Positions 1-10,760 of a stretch of 64,000 bases of DNA are shown here, piece after piece. Location: NCBI GenBank assembly GCA_038373885.1, contig JAWZYV010012529.1:89022-153021 (forward strand), written 5' to 3'. This DNA comes from Cheiracanthium punctorium (Eukaryota; Arthropoda; Arachnida; Araneae; Cheiracanthiidae). The notes beneath the pieces are model-generated. The model saw only the letters and a program-made list of their open reading frames with translations. It did no database searches and was not told where the DNA came from. How positions within the stretch are numbered: position 1 is the first letter of the stretch; each line of letters begins with the position of its first letter. The translations under genes were made by a program, and so were the position numbers.

Positions 1-175
1 CTGAAATGATTTTTTAGTGCTATAAATATGACAATTATGTAACATTGCACTCCTTAACATATTGCAAACTTCATTTCATTTACTTTACGTGGTCTATATT
101 CTTTAGCTCTTGAAATGTGTACCTTTAAAAAAAAAATCCGATAAAATATTATTACCTGAACTTATTCAATGTGTA
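1..175. other. AT-rich unique sequence, nothing recognised
   Basis: No open frame, repeat or RNA is supported here. The last eight bases (168-175, AATGTGTA) are the left target duplication of the next element. Confidence 0.5.
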
Positions 176-345
176 CAAAGGCGGATCCAGGGGGAGGGCG
201 CAGGGGGCGCCCGCCCCCTCCGAGAAAAATATATTTACACTAGGTAAATGGGGCTTTTCAGCAATATTAAGTGGGCTTTACACTAGATAAAATGAGCATT
301 CACGATTTGCGCCCCCTCCGAAAAAAATTTCTGGATCCGCCCTTG
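176..345. mobile_element. hAT-like MITE, GCGGATCCAG terminus, copy 1
   Basis: The 170-bp unit starts CAAAGGCGGATCCAG and ends with the inverse of CAAGGGCGGATCCAG. It is flanked by a perfect 8-bp direct repeat, AATGTGTA, at 168-175 and 346-353. Eight-base duplications are the hallmark of hAT-superfamily insertion. G-rich and C-rich stretches lie just inside the two ends. There is no coding capacity. A second copy is at 59885-60135, with a different 8-bp duplication, which supports the boundaries. Confidence 0.8.
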
Positions 346-922
346 AATGTGTATGATAAATTTTCCCTTTTCAAAGTTTTAGAAACATGTTAGTACACAT
401 ATTTTTCTATTCTGCAGAAATCTTTGCAGCTCTGTTTAAGCTAGATTTCACCGAATTGAAAGGAGGGGGGGGGAAAAAGAAAGCACTGCGACTTTAAAAA
501 CTGTTAACGTAAATTCAGCGCTCTTAGAAAATTTCATCTGAGATTTTGACTTCTCTGAAAGTACATATCATGAAGTAGTCAGAAAGTTACATTTTCAATG
601 GCAATATATTTCCTTTTCTGAATCCAACTTTACTTTTCACAATATTCTATTTTTTCCTCTTTCTTCATTGTACGCAAACTGCATTATAGTGTGTGGATCA
701 TTTAATTTACTTAAATTATAATCATTATTGCTGTAACTGTGTAGCGTTTATATAAAAAGTTATAAATAATTCTTGCTGCTTATTCCAAGAAATACCATTT
801 ATTTACTGTGCTAATGTAAACTAACGTTGTTTTCCTGCCAAGCAATTCTAAAACAAAAAAGCGAACCAAAAAAAAAAAAAAAGACATTTCCCCCGAAACT
901 TTAACGGTATCAAAAACTTCTA

Positions 923-970
<48 letters not shown>

Positions 971-1031
971 TTCCTCCAATGGTCTATCCAAGAAGCAGGG
1001 GGATCACCCTCCCTTTGAGTGCACTTAATCC
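346..1031. other. Unique sequence with A and T tracts
   Basis: No supported gene. An A run lies near 869-882. An uninterrupted T run of about 43 bases spans 925-967 and could be the tail of an old reverse-strand retroposon, but no body is recognisable. Confidence 0.4.
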
Positions 1032-1172
1032 CAGTGTTGAACCCATGCTTAACCTGTTCGCTCTCCGCATTTAAAAAGACGCAATGGAGAAGACTCCTCT
1101 TTGACCGATCCCAGAACGGTTCTTTCAACTTTCCGCCGAAGTGCGAACAGGTTGAACATGGGTTCAATACTG
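1032..1172. mobile_element. Short MITE with 30-bp inverted termini
   Basis: The termini start CAGTGTTGAACCCATG on the left (1032-1061) and CAGTATTGAACCCATG on the inverted right end (1143-1172). They continue for about 30 bp with three mismatches. The 141-bp unit has no coding capacity. CAGT ends would suit a Tc1/mariner-pogo relative, but no clear TA or 8-bp duplication flanks it, so the superfamily is open. Confidence 0.6.
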
Positions 1173-1212
1173 CAAAAGGAAAATTTATTTTATATATTTA
1201 CTCATTTTTTAA

Positions 1213-1711
1213 CCCTTTAACGCGCAGTGTTCCAGCTCTGGGAACACCAAACTCTGACGTTTTGACTGTTGCCAGTCACGAAGAACAGATTTGATTTTTA
1301 TAAAAATAGTTGCGGGTGACTTAGCTCCACGAGAATCCTTTACTTTTTAGCACGTCATTTCCCGTCAAAAAATGGTCACGATATTATTTTTAATAGCACT
1401 GACATCTGCTGAAAAATGGAAGAATGCGAGAACGGCGGGATAGATTTCTCAATGGTGAAAAAAGGGCAGCCGTTGCCATCGCTCGACTTAACTACCAGCA
1501 AGATGGCGGACGATCGAAACGTTCATCGCGTGCCACAGATCTAGAGACGCAACTGGCTGTGCCCGCACAGCCAGTTGCGTCAAAAAAGGGTATCTAGATC
1601 TGTGGCACGCGATGAACGTTTCGATCGTCCGCCATCTTGCTGGTAGTTAAGTCGAGCGATGGCAACGGCTGCCCTTTTTTCAGCATTGGGAAAGAGTTGC
1701 GCCTCAAAGGG
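1213..1711 (-). mobile_element. piggyBac-like palindromic MITE, copy 1
   Basis: This is a 499-bp unit between TTAA at 1209-1212 and TTAA at 1712-1715. The ends are CCCTTTAACGCGCAG and the inverse of CCCTTTGAGGCGCAAC. TTAA targets and CCC-starting termini are typical of piggyBac elements. About 1449-1690 is a near-perfect inverted repeat containing a second, GC-rich inner stem (about 1545-1581). It is reversed relative to the copies at 10038, 20393 and 36221. No transposase is present, so it is non-autonomous. Confidence 0.82.
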
Positions 1712-1715
1712 TTAA

Positions 1716-2872
1716 AGAATAACCATCTCTGATAATATCCTTGTCATACTTATCGCCTCTCCTTTGAAACTTTTCTCGACCCGCCTCTGTCCCGAGCAAT
1801 TCGAAAACTTAAAAAGGCTAATCAACGTTTCTTTTTCCTTAAAAACCTTAACTGCACCAGAAACTACCGAAGTTGTTTTCTCCTCTTTCCGCTTTTAAAT
1901 TTTATGAGTATCTGTATCACTGTTGATCGCGAGAGCCCGCGACGCCGGCAATTACTCAACAACTTGCAAGTCATAAAAGCAAACTCTAACACTCATTTCA
2001 CACACCGCAGCACCTCCTCAATTTAGGATATCCTGCCGCGTACATTCCCCTTTGCATAACTTAATTGAACTATATACTTATGCGCTTATATATGTATATC
2101 TATACCCACACACACATCCATAAGGCAGACCGCTGTATGCATGGTAGCTTGTTTTCCCACTTTCATGGAGATGTGAACTTTATTATGCAAAACAGTGGGG
2201 GAGTTGGGGAGCGGAGCTACAGTTCTAGCACAGCTATATATATATAACCATATATATATTATATGGAGTGAGATGCATCCCTTTAACAAGCTATTTTTAT
2301 TACGGGAGCAAAAGGTAAACCGGGAAAGGTAATAAATTATAATCCCGAAATCTCCAGACACGTTTATGAAGTTTATTATATGAAAAGGGGGGGCAGGGAA
2401 CACTGAAAAGCTAATATAATTTTAAACCGCCCCCCCTTCTTAAATGGATGGCAGAATAACCATTTACCCCTGCTTTTAATAGACCGTATAAGGGGACAGG
2501 TTGTAAATAATGAACTCGGGTTATTACCAGAGGAATATGGCGGAGACACCCCCGCAATAAATGCTGCGGGGGACGGGGAGGGAATGTTCTCATGGGGGGT
2601 GGAAGCAAATATATGGAAAAGGGTTGCTTTTCGGGAGCGAATTTCCCCGGGAACGATGGCTGAGTTTGTAACAAACACGTGCTTACGGTCATAATTCGTA
2701 TCGCCGTAGTTTATTGGATACAATTAAGAGTGGTTTATTGCTTAACATGTTAATTCGTTACGGCTCGTGTAGTTCCAGGAGTTTCATTTGAAAATTAATA
2801 GTTTGATTTTATAATTACAGTTTTTTACTTATATGTGTTTGAAATCTTCATATGAAGAATCTGTTGGTTTTT
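1716..2872. other. Unique sequence, more GC-rich from about 2430 to 2740
   Basis: No open frame here has protein-like composition on either strand that I can defend. An AC-rich run lies near 2106-2118 and a short TA run near 2236-2260. The block at 2430-2740 is non-repetitive and less AT-rich than its surroundings. It could be a conserved regulatory segment, which is inference only. Confidence 0.4.
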
Positions 2873-3088
2873 ACTTCCTTGTACGTAGTATAAGGAAGTA
2901 ATGTGATCCCGAAAAATTTTGGGGGCCAAATTTCGACTAAAAAACCGATTTTGACTACCTCTAAATTTAATTTTAAGAATTTTTTCGATGCATCTCATCG
3001 TAGGCTAGCATGCACGATCATATAAACGCGTCTGCAACTCATTTTGACCAGCGGCCGGTCTATTGTGGTCAGTTTTTCCATGCCGTCT

Positions 3089-3129
3089 GTACGTACGTAC
3101 GTACGTACGTACGTACGTACGTATGTATG
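3089..3129. repeat. (ACGT)n microsatellite with GTAT tail
   Basis: A run of ACGT units grades into two GTAT units, just ahead of the first 173-bp tandem unit of the surrounding element. ACGT is self-complementary, so the tract is palindromic at every register. Confidence 0.9.
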
Positions 3130-3130
3130 T

Positions 3131-3660
3131 AACTCGCATATCTCAAAAACTATTGGTCGTAGAATGTTGAGATTTGATATTTAGGATTGTTCTATGATCT
3201 AGTTGTGCACCTCCCCTTTTGGTTGCAATCGAATGGATAGTTTATGTACAGGACCGCCCAAAAGATTCGAAATACATTACGCTCTATGGGCCGAAATTCA
3301 TTAAACTCGCCTAACTCAAAAACTATTAGGCGTAGAATTTCGAAACTTCATATTTTGGATAGTTGTAACATCTAGTTGTGCACTTCCCCTTTTGGTTCCA
3401 TTCGACTGGATAGTTTATCTATAGGACCGCCCAAAACATTCGAAATACATTACGCTCAATGGGCCGAAATTCATTAAACTCGCATATCTCAAAAACTATT
3501 AGGCGTAGAATGTTGAAACTTTATATTTAGGATTGTTGTAACATCTAGTTGTTCACTTCCCCTTTCGGTTCCATTCGACTGGATAGTTTATCTACAGAAC
3601 CGCCTAAAAGATACGAAATACATTACGCTCTATGGGCCGAAATTCATCAAAGCGTTTTTT
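3131..3660. repeat. Three tandem units of about 173 bp
   Basis: Units begin with AACTCGC at 3131, 3304 and 3477, a period of 173. Each has a CTCAAAAACTATT block, an ATCTAGTTGTKCAC block and ends with GGGCCGAAATTCAT. Diverged partial units recur at about 3958-4100 and 4404-4555 inside the same element. Open frames across them are by-products of the repeat. Confidence 0.8.
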
Positions 3661-3904
3661 AGAGGTATTGGGCTATTTCAAACGACTCAGAAGTGATATA
3701 TGCTGAAAAGAGTTAGAAAATGAATTTCTCCATTAAAAAAGGTGTCTTTATCATTTACAGTTCTGCTACAGGAACACTCAAAAGATTTCCAATACATTAC
3801 GGTCAATGGCAATTTTAGGGGCATTCATCCATTTCAAGCACAATACCGTCTTACCACATAAGTTAGGTAATGGTCCGACCACGGTCACGTGCCTCCCTCA
3901 AGAA

Positions 3905-4740
3905 CTATGCCAAAAGTCGCCAAGCTTGGCGACTTTTGGTGTATGTGTGTGCATATTTAACTCTCAAATCTCAAAAACTATTATAAAATTTCATATATAA
4001 GATTGTTGTAACATCTAGTTGTGCATCTCGATTTTTGGTTCCAATCTACTGGAGAGTTTATTTACAGGACCACCGAAAAGAATTTCAGTACCTTAATGTC
4101 TATGGACATCTTCAATATAATACAGTCATTGTTTGGTACATGCCCAAAATCTCGCCGTCTGTCCTCGACCTTGGCGAGTTTTGGCGAAATATCGCCAAAT
4201 TTCGCGATAGTCAGTCATTTGGTCCATGCCCAAAGTATCGCCATTTGTTATCGTTCTTGGCGAGTTTTGGCGGAATATCGCCAAATTTGGCGATATACTG
4301 TCATTGTTTGGTTCATGCTTAAAATCTCGCCAAATGTCTTCGACATTGACGAGTTTCGCCGAAATATCGCCAAATTTGGCGCCAAAAATTATTTCCTATT
4401 TTGTATAACTCTAAAACTTTAACCCGTAGATTTTTTAACTTTGTATTTAGAACTATTGTAATATCTAACTGTTTTCAATATCTTTTTTGACAGCAATCGA
4501 CTAAGAATTTATTTATAGGGTGAGCCAAATGACTTTAAATACATTAAGGTGTATGGATGCATTCAATTCATTGAAAGTCTTTGGTCAATGACTACTGTGG
4601 CTATCCCCAAAATCTCGCAAACTATCTCAAGTTTGTCGGCTTTTGGTGAAATATCGCCAAATAAAGTGTCAGAAGGAAATCTTTCAAATTGAACTCAGCT
4701 TGGCGATATCGAAATATTTGGCTAGAAATCGCTAAACCTT
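3905..4740. repeat. Cluster of CGCCAAA / TTTGGCG palindromic motifs
   Basis: Short inverted motifs such as CGCCAAGCTTGGCG, CGCCAAATTTGGCG and GGCGAAATATCGCCAAA recur many times, mostly from 3905 to 4385 and again near 4640-4740. The overlapping frames at 4021-4422 translate this repeat and are not regarded as genes. Confidence 0.7.
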
Positions 4741-4919
4741 ACTATTATTGATATTTTATCTCTTTCAAACAAATAAATTTAGAGGAAGTGCATCGAAAAT
4801 ATTTTTGATCTAATGGACGTGCAAGGAAGTCATGTGTTGGACACATCAGATTTTTTTAACAGAAATTGATGAAAATTGATAGGAATGAAGCCCCCATTCA
4901 ATATATTCGCACATGTAAG

Positions 4920-5344
4920 CAGAGCCCGACTTAGTGGGGCCCGGAGCAGACGTTTGTCATGGGGCCCCTTTCTTATATACGTATTCGTGCTTACAAATGC
5001 TAGAAAGTCTCGAATTACAGGCTTATTTGAGTTTCAGGCTACTCTTGTGGATGCATGGAACTTTTTTGCAACTGAAAAACGACAGACCTTTGCCACAGCC
5101 CGACATGATTTTATTGACCACACACATTAATTATTTTACTCAAAATGGTTCATTAAAACCTTTCTTTTTCAGTATAGTTTAATAGATTTTTTAGGGAATA
5201 TTTTGAGCAGAGACTGAGAGGAAAAATTTCTAGAAAACAAAACATTTCTACAAAATACGGTGGGAACGTTCATTAACTTGGGGACTCCCTTTGACTGGGT
5301 ACCTGGACATCTACCTCATCTGCCTCTGGCTTAGTCAGGCTCTG
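4920..5344. mobile_element. hAT-like MITE, CAGAGCC terminus
   Basis: The left end CAGAGCCCGACTTAG is matched by the inverted right end CAGAGCCTGACTAAG. GGGGCCC-rich stretches lie inside the left end. The flanking eight bases (CATGTAAG and CATATATA) agree only in part, so the duplication is eroded. It is 425 bp with no coding capacity. Confidence 0.6.
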
Positions 5345-5403
5345 CATATATAAGATACTTTTCATTATGTTATCACTAAAATGAAACTAAACTCAACTCT
5401 GAA

Positions 5404-5540
5404 TAGGGACGGACGCGAGACTGAAAATTGACGTCTCGCAAATCAGCCTGATAGCTTTGTCTCGTCTCGCAAAATCCCTATATCGTGATTTTAAAAATGT
5501 CTGTCTCGTCTCGCAAAAAATCGTCTCGAGTCCATCCCTA
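5404..5540. mobile_element. hAT-like MITE, TAGGGATGGACGCGAGAC family, copy 1
   Basis: This 137-bp unit runs from TAGGGACGGACGCGAGAC to the inverse of TAGGGATGGACTCGAGACG. A perfect 8-bp direct repeat, ACTCTGAA, lies at 5396-5403 and 5541-5548. The body is filled with GTCTCGTCTCGC motifs in both orientations. Further copies are at 8949, 21745 and 45134. Confidence 0.85.
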
Positions 5541-7039
5541 ACTCTGAATCGTATACTTAGAAGTTTTACTTCACTTCTGAATTTTCTTCCATAGCTATGT
5601 GTAACACGGTATACTATGAATTACAACACTCTATACTTCGTCGTGGCAAATATATATATATACACATTTTCTTTCCCTTCTCGGTTTAGTCCTTCCATAA
5701 TCGTGTCGAAGCAGGTAAGCCAGGGGGTGCTAAGTGCACGGACTGAAATCGTGCTAGGGTCCTAATTGTCACTTCGCGTGAGATTTGGAGAGGGGTGGGC
5801 TCACAGGACTCAGTTCCGGCACTCGAAAAAACGACATCCAGCGGCCTCCAGTGCTCCCTTCTTGTTTGATATCCAACTGTCATGGCAACTAATTTCAGGC
5901 CAGACGACGATTCGTATTCCGTCCACCTACGGCAAAAACCGAGGTTTAAATATAGGTTCTCTAATAGTTTTTCTTTTCTTTTCCATTCGGAGGAAAATGA
6001 AGAAAAAGAACAGCTAAGACGGGGCAAACAGAAAGTGACCCATTAACCAGAGAACCGTAGTGTGTTAATTGGGATGTTTTGACGAAAAGCGGAGGGTTAT
6101 TACGGCAGTCTCTGGGCCGGTCTTATCTGTGCAGGTATAGACATGCGTCCGCCAAATAAACGGAGATCAATCAGTGTTTTGTGATTAGTAAAAGAATATA
6201 ATCACGAATACCGAGCCGTAATAATAAACATTATTAAACGCATAACCTGCATGCATCATACTTAAAGAATAGTGTCACATGAACGGAAAATTGACTTTAG
6301 CTTTTTAGTTCGTCAAAGTAAATTCCGTCTCACTCTAGATTCACAAATGGATAATGGGGCGATTCAAATTTGTGGTGAAAAAATCGACTTAAGAATTTAG
6401 TTGATGATCTTTAAATTTTATGTTCCTTTTGTTTAAAAAAAAAATAGCCAAAAAATTAGGAATTTTCGACTTCATTAGCTACTGCCTCAACGAAGTCAAA
6501 ATTTCAGGCATTGTACAATAGAGTTGTAAAGATATGCTACATGACACTGGTTTAAAAAAACACACTTTCTATTTTCGATGATCTGTAGTGCGGAAAAGTT
6601 GCCATTAGGGGTTCATTTCGCATAAAAGGTTTGTAGTTTATAGGGCAATATATATATTGAGTTCCCTGTGTTTTTTACGTCGAAGGGCTTGGACTGAAGA
6701 AGTTCAAAACAATTTTTGAACGAAACGCGTATCCTCTTTCCTTTTACTTCTTATGTGTGTTTTTTACAAAGTTTTTTAATTACTTTATCGTTTAACACCA
6801 GTATTTTGAGTGTTTTTTCACTTTTTCAGTTTTCAATTCCTTGCTTTGCCTAAAATGAACAGAAATTTTGGTAAAATGCTGATTTTTGTCTCTTTATTTA
6901 TTTTTTTCTAATTTCGATGGTAGGTACGAAAAAGATGTCAAAGACACTAAGTTTATATTTAAAAAAAAAAAAAAAAAAAAACCTCGTCAAGGGGAGACCC
7001 CCCTGAACTCCCCTAATTTCTTAGTTTCATTATTGCCCT
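5541..7039. other. Unique sequence, candidate regulatory block at 5690-6270
   Basis: No gene is supported. The block 5690-6270 is less AT-rich than its flanks. From about 6120 it carries GATA-like TTATCT, GATCAATCA and GTGATTAG, plus several AATAAAC/TAATAA strings of homeodomain type. A 21-base A run is at 6961-6981. Any regulatory role is inference from base composition and short motifs, which are common by chance. Confidence 0.35.
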
Positions 7040-7319
7040 ATTAAAACGATATTAATTGACTATGTCATTTTATCTCTCATCTTTCGCGTATTTCGCCTGG
7101 TAACCCTATGTTGAAATTTTTGTGATTGTAATCTATTTATAGAAAAATACATGTGATGTATATTCTACAGCTTACGAAATTGTAACAATAGATTAAAGCT
7201 GTTGTGAACTAATAGTATTTAAATATATGTAAAATTTTGTCTCATTTTTATGTCGCTTTTTTGGGGACAATTTTCAATAAAGGGCGTGAGAGATAAAATG
7301 GCATAGTCATTAAAACGAT
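7040..7319. mobile_element. Possible MITE with 22-bp inverted repeat
   Basis: GACTATGTCATTTTATCTCTC at 7058-7079 is inverted at 7287-7308 with one mismatch. The 11-bp string ATTAAAACGAT lies in direct orientation outside both arms (7040-7050 and 7309-7319). On the left, seven extra bases sit between the direct repeat and the arm, so the exact boundary is unsure. Confidence 0.45.
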
Positions 7320-8911
7320 GTTTGCAAGGCAATACCTTAATTTGATGAAAACTTATTGTCATTTTTTAAAATTTTCTAGTTTTTTGACGTTATATAGAAA
7401 TTTTGTCAAGGGTGTCGCATAACTTTATTGTGTGATGTTTGTCGGTAATAGTAATAAAATATGCCAAATTCACTGCATTTTTTACCGTATAGACTTTTTT
7501 AAATTAGCTTTTTATTAGCTTTATAAGTACTTAAAGTATGAAAGATTCCCATTACTCATTTTAGACTATTCAAAATTTATTTCAGATATTTGCACGTAAA
7601 ATAAGCATTTTTTATGACTATTTTCTTTAATCATTAATAGAATCATAGGTTTACCCTTTCTTATAATGAAACGGAATATTTTTTGTGAAGTTTGTACTTG
7701 TTTGAAGAAGTAATTTAAGTATTTTCTTAAAAGTTATGTCATTGAAATAAAAATTTGAAAAAATACCATACCCAGTCAATAAAAACGAACAACATTCCTA
7801 CATCGAAACGATGCATGAACAATCTCTATAAAAACAAGCTGAGTTAATAGCAATTCAGATTTAAAAATAGTTTAAATAATTTCTATATTTTATTATCTAG
7901 AATTATAATTTCTAGAGGAAAGTTTTATACATAACACGTGTATACAAATGCACACATATGTACACACACACATTTATATGTATGTATATATACACCCGTA
8001 CGACATTTTAAAAATACAATATCGCATAGACATACAGAAAATATGACACTTAAAAAAATAAATCATTATATAAAAGCTAAATATAATCGATTACAGAAAT
8101 TTTAGAAATTGGATGTATAAATTGTTTTATTGTGATCATTCACCATGCCAAGTATACTGATTCATATCAATAGGAAAATTAAATAATTAGCCATAAAATA
8201 ATATTAACAGTTGTCTCACTGTGTTCCACTCCTGATTTAAAGGAAAAGGGTAGGTAGATTTTTAGCTAAAAAACATTTCCTTGACGTAAACACCGTTTCA
8301 TATCACATGTTAGACATGATGTGAGTATGCATGAAACAATACATTTCCTCCTTTCTGGAAAACTACCGTGCATAAGACTTTCAAATTTTCTTGCCGAAAC
8401 GAAAATCCGGCACGAAAAAATTTTTGTGCACTGTACTGTTTGAAGTAAAGTGTGTTTCAAATACATGGAACTATGTTATGAATTACGGAACAAATGTTGT
8501 TTTAATAGTAAACTGCGAAACGCTTCAATAATTTGTTTCACACAGGTACCGTGTCGTTTTGTTGACAGAAACGTTTTATACATTTTTTCTTTGGTTTTGT
8601 TACTGTTAAGTCCTTGATATTAAGTGGGAATGATTTTATGTTTTAGTCATTATTTTATTTTTGTTTTCCTTATATCTATATATCTGTATATCGTAACAGA
8701 GTTAGTGAGTAACTTTCCGATTAAAAAAAAAAAGAATTTCTTTTCGTATCTTTCGAACAGTGCAATATCTGAATAGTGATGTTCAAATCAAACCACACAT
8801 TACCTAAAATCCTAGCATCATGAAGCAAACTAAACCTTCGGTTTAAAAGTTTCATTCGTTTTCAAAGTACCACTGGGTGCCATTGCAATGCATTCTACTC
8901 CGCTATGTATA
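7320..8911. other. AT-rich unique sequence
   Basis: No gene, RNA or well-bounded repeat was found. A CA/TA-rich stretch occurs near 7938-7995. The short open frame on the reverse strand at 8266-8466 has no recognisable domain. Confidence 0.4.
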
Positions 8912-9203
8912 CAGTGGAACCTGGGCCCTCCCAGGTTGGATACCTCCCTATGGATGGACGCGAGATGAAAAATGGGCATCTTGCGTCTCGCAAAACAGCC
9001 GAAAAGCTTTGTCTCGTCTCGCAAAAAAGCTGTAAATGGCAGTCTCGTCTCGCAAAAAGTCGTCTCGCGTCCATCCCTATTCCTCCCTCAGTTGGACACT
9101 TTTCTGGGGAACGGAAAGTGTGTCCATAATATAGAAGTATACTTCTATAAGTTGGACACTTTTTGAAGAAACTGCGAATGTCCAACTTACGTAGGTTTCA
9201 CTG
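8912..9203. mobile_element. Tigger/pogo-like MITE, copy 1, interrupted by a hAT MITE
   Basis: The left end is TA then CAGTGGAACCTGGGCCC. The inverted right end is CAGTGAAACCTACGTAAGTTGG. GTTGGACA motifs recur inside in both orientations. The unit is 292 bp because a 131-bp hAT MITE (8949-9079) sits in it; without that it matches the copies at 40197 and 43877 in length. TA targets and CAGTGAAACC ends match the Tigger-type element at 22180. Confidence 0.7.
8949..9079. mobile_element. hAT-like MITE, TAGGGATGGACGCGAGAC family, copy 2 (nested)
   Basis: Its ends are TATGGATGGACGCGAGA and the inverse of TAGGGATGGACGCGAGACG. The flanking octamers TACCTCCC (8941-8948) and TTCCTCCC (9080-9087) match at seven of eight bases. 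It interrupts the Tigger-like MITE, so it is the younger insertion. Confidence 0.8.
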
Positions 9204-10037
9204 TGTATATATACATCAGTTCGAATTAAATTGTAGATTTAAGACTTTCAGAGATTTAAAGAAAAAAAGTAGCTTTAAACTACAGAACAATTTTAATTTT
9301 TCTTCAAGCAAAATGTTTATAAACCTTTGTGCGGATAATCTAGCATTGGTGTACCGTGAGGCGTGGAGCTCCACAACACGATTTGTTATATTTAAACAGA
9401 AAAATAAAATAAAATAGACAAATGACATTCCTAGTTTGCATACAACGAAATTTCTATTTTTGAAATCCGAATTCTTTTCTCTGAAGCATCAAAATTTGAT
9501 GCACACTGACCACCACAACATGCAAATAAAGCGCACACACACACAAAACGTTAATGACACAATAAATGCACGCAGATCCAGTTCTCTATCCAAAATACAC
9601 AACCTCGCCTATAGAAAAGCTGCGAGTATGGTTGTATGGTTCTGTGCCAGAAAACTTTCCTTTATCTTTGCCTGACGTGCGTTACTTCGGCCATGAAAAA
9701 CCTAATGAACACACACATTCGGACAAGGATGACATAAAATAACGCAAAAAGGCAAAAGTACACAAACATGCCCTTTTTTTCCAGTGGCCGATCCGGCACA
9801 AAACGTGGAAGTGGAGGCTCTGAAAGGAAAGTTAGTAAGTGAAAAGACAGAACCGGGCATTGTGTCTTCTTTTGACAACTCAGGCAATCGTTGTGTCGTC
9901 GTTGGTCCCACACACGCACGCATATTCATGAGTCGTGAAGCAGAAACTAAAAATATTTGGATAAGTTTCTCCGGTTTCTACCTTCTCTAATTCTTTCCCA
10001 GTTTGGAGTAAGCTGACCGTTTGTTCTTGTGCGTTAA
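9204..10037. other. Unique sequence, no supported gene
   Basis: Several short overlapping frames occur on both strands at 9660-9990, but none shows a domain, splice sites or biased composition. The last four bases are the TTAA target of the next element. Confidence 0.35.
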
Positions 10038-10507
10038 CCCTTTGAGGCGCAACCCTTTCCCTATGCTGAAAAAAGGACAACCGTTGCCATCGCTCGACTT
10101 AACTACCAGCAAGATGGCGGATGATCGAAACGTTCATCGCGTGCCGGCACAGTCAGGGTTCGTCAAAAAAGGGTCTCTCGATCTGTGGCACGCGATGAAC
10201 GTTTCGATCGTCCGCCCTCTTGCTGGTAGTTAAGTCGAGCGATGGCAACCGCTGCCCTTTTTTCAGTATTGGGCAATCTATCCAGCTGTTCTCGCATTCT
10301 TCCATTTTTCAGCAGATGTCATTGTTGTTAAAAATAATCGTGACAATTTATTTTACGGGACATGACGTGCTAAAAAGTAAAGGATTCTCGTGGAGCTATG
10401 TCACCCGCAACTATTTTTATAGAAATCAAATCTATTCTTCGTGACTGGCAACAGTCAAAACGTCAGAGATTGGTGTTACCAGAGCGCGAACACTGCGCGT
10501 TAAACGG
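10038..10507 (+). mobile_element. piggyBac-like palindromic MITE, copy 2
   Basis: The 470-bp unit lies between TTAA at 10034-10037 and 10508-10511. It begins CCCTTTGAGGCGCAACCC and ends GCGCGTTAAACGG. The hairpin (about 10066-10263) lies next to the CCCTTTGAGG end. The right-arm YY1-like core is mutated (CCGCCCTCTTG) and part of the inner stem differs from copy 1. It is non-autonomous. Confidence 0.82.
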
Positions 10508-10602
10508 TTAATCAAGCAGTTTCAGCGTTTTTGTCCAACGTAGATAAACACGTTTTAAATAATAAAAATAACTATCCACCCCCCCTAATTTTCTTTTACA
10601 AT

Positions 10603-10760
10603 ACAGTAGACTCCCTATTACAGTAGTGTAGCCAGGATTTTTTTTTTTTTTTTTTGGTGGTGGCTCAGAACTCAAAATCTAGAATGCAATATAACTTATA
10701 AAAATCGATGCACCTTTTTCCTGCTCCCCGATCGATTTTTATTATCTATGTATGCCCCCC
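10603..10760. mobile_element. Terminal fragments of a Tigger-like and a hAT-like MITE
   Basis: CAGTAGACTCCCTATTA after a TA at about 10601-10602 resembles the inverted end near 14505-14527. It is directly followed by CAGTAGTGTAGCCAGG (from about 10620), a left end of the CAGTGGCGTAGCCAG family, then a long T run. No right end of the latter is found. Both look truncated. Confidence 0.4.

Larger units (their letters stand above)
2873..4830. mobile_element. About 2 kb non-autonomous element with internal tandem units
   Basis: The element is bounded by ACTTCCTTGTACGT (2873-2886) and the inverted ACTTCCTTGCACGT (4817-4830). Further inverted subterminal matches are CCTCTAAATTTA near 2957 and 4778, and TTTCGATGCA near 2984 and 4790. 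Inside are an ACGT microsatellite, a tandem array of about 173-bp units and many CGCCAAA/TTTGGCG palindromes. No transposase frame is visible. The family is not identified. Confidence 0.55.

Noticed and set aside
910..1167. 85-codon minus-strand frame ending in a poly-Lys run
   Set aside because: It reads through the CAGTRTTGAACCC MITE and the T homopolymer.
3131..3660. A CRISPR array, from regular repeat spacing
   Set aside because: Units are 173 bp with no unique spacers between short repeats, and the context is eukaryotic transposon sequence.
3806..4422. Four overlapping plus-strand frames of 60-133 codons
   Set aside because: They translate the CGCCAAA/TTTGGCG repeat field and repeat the same short peptides in different registers, so they are repeat artefacts.
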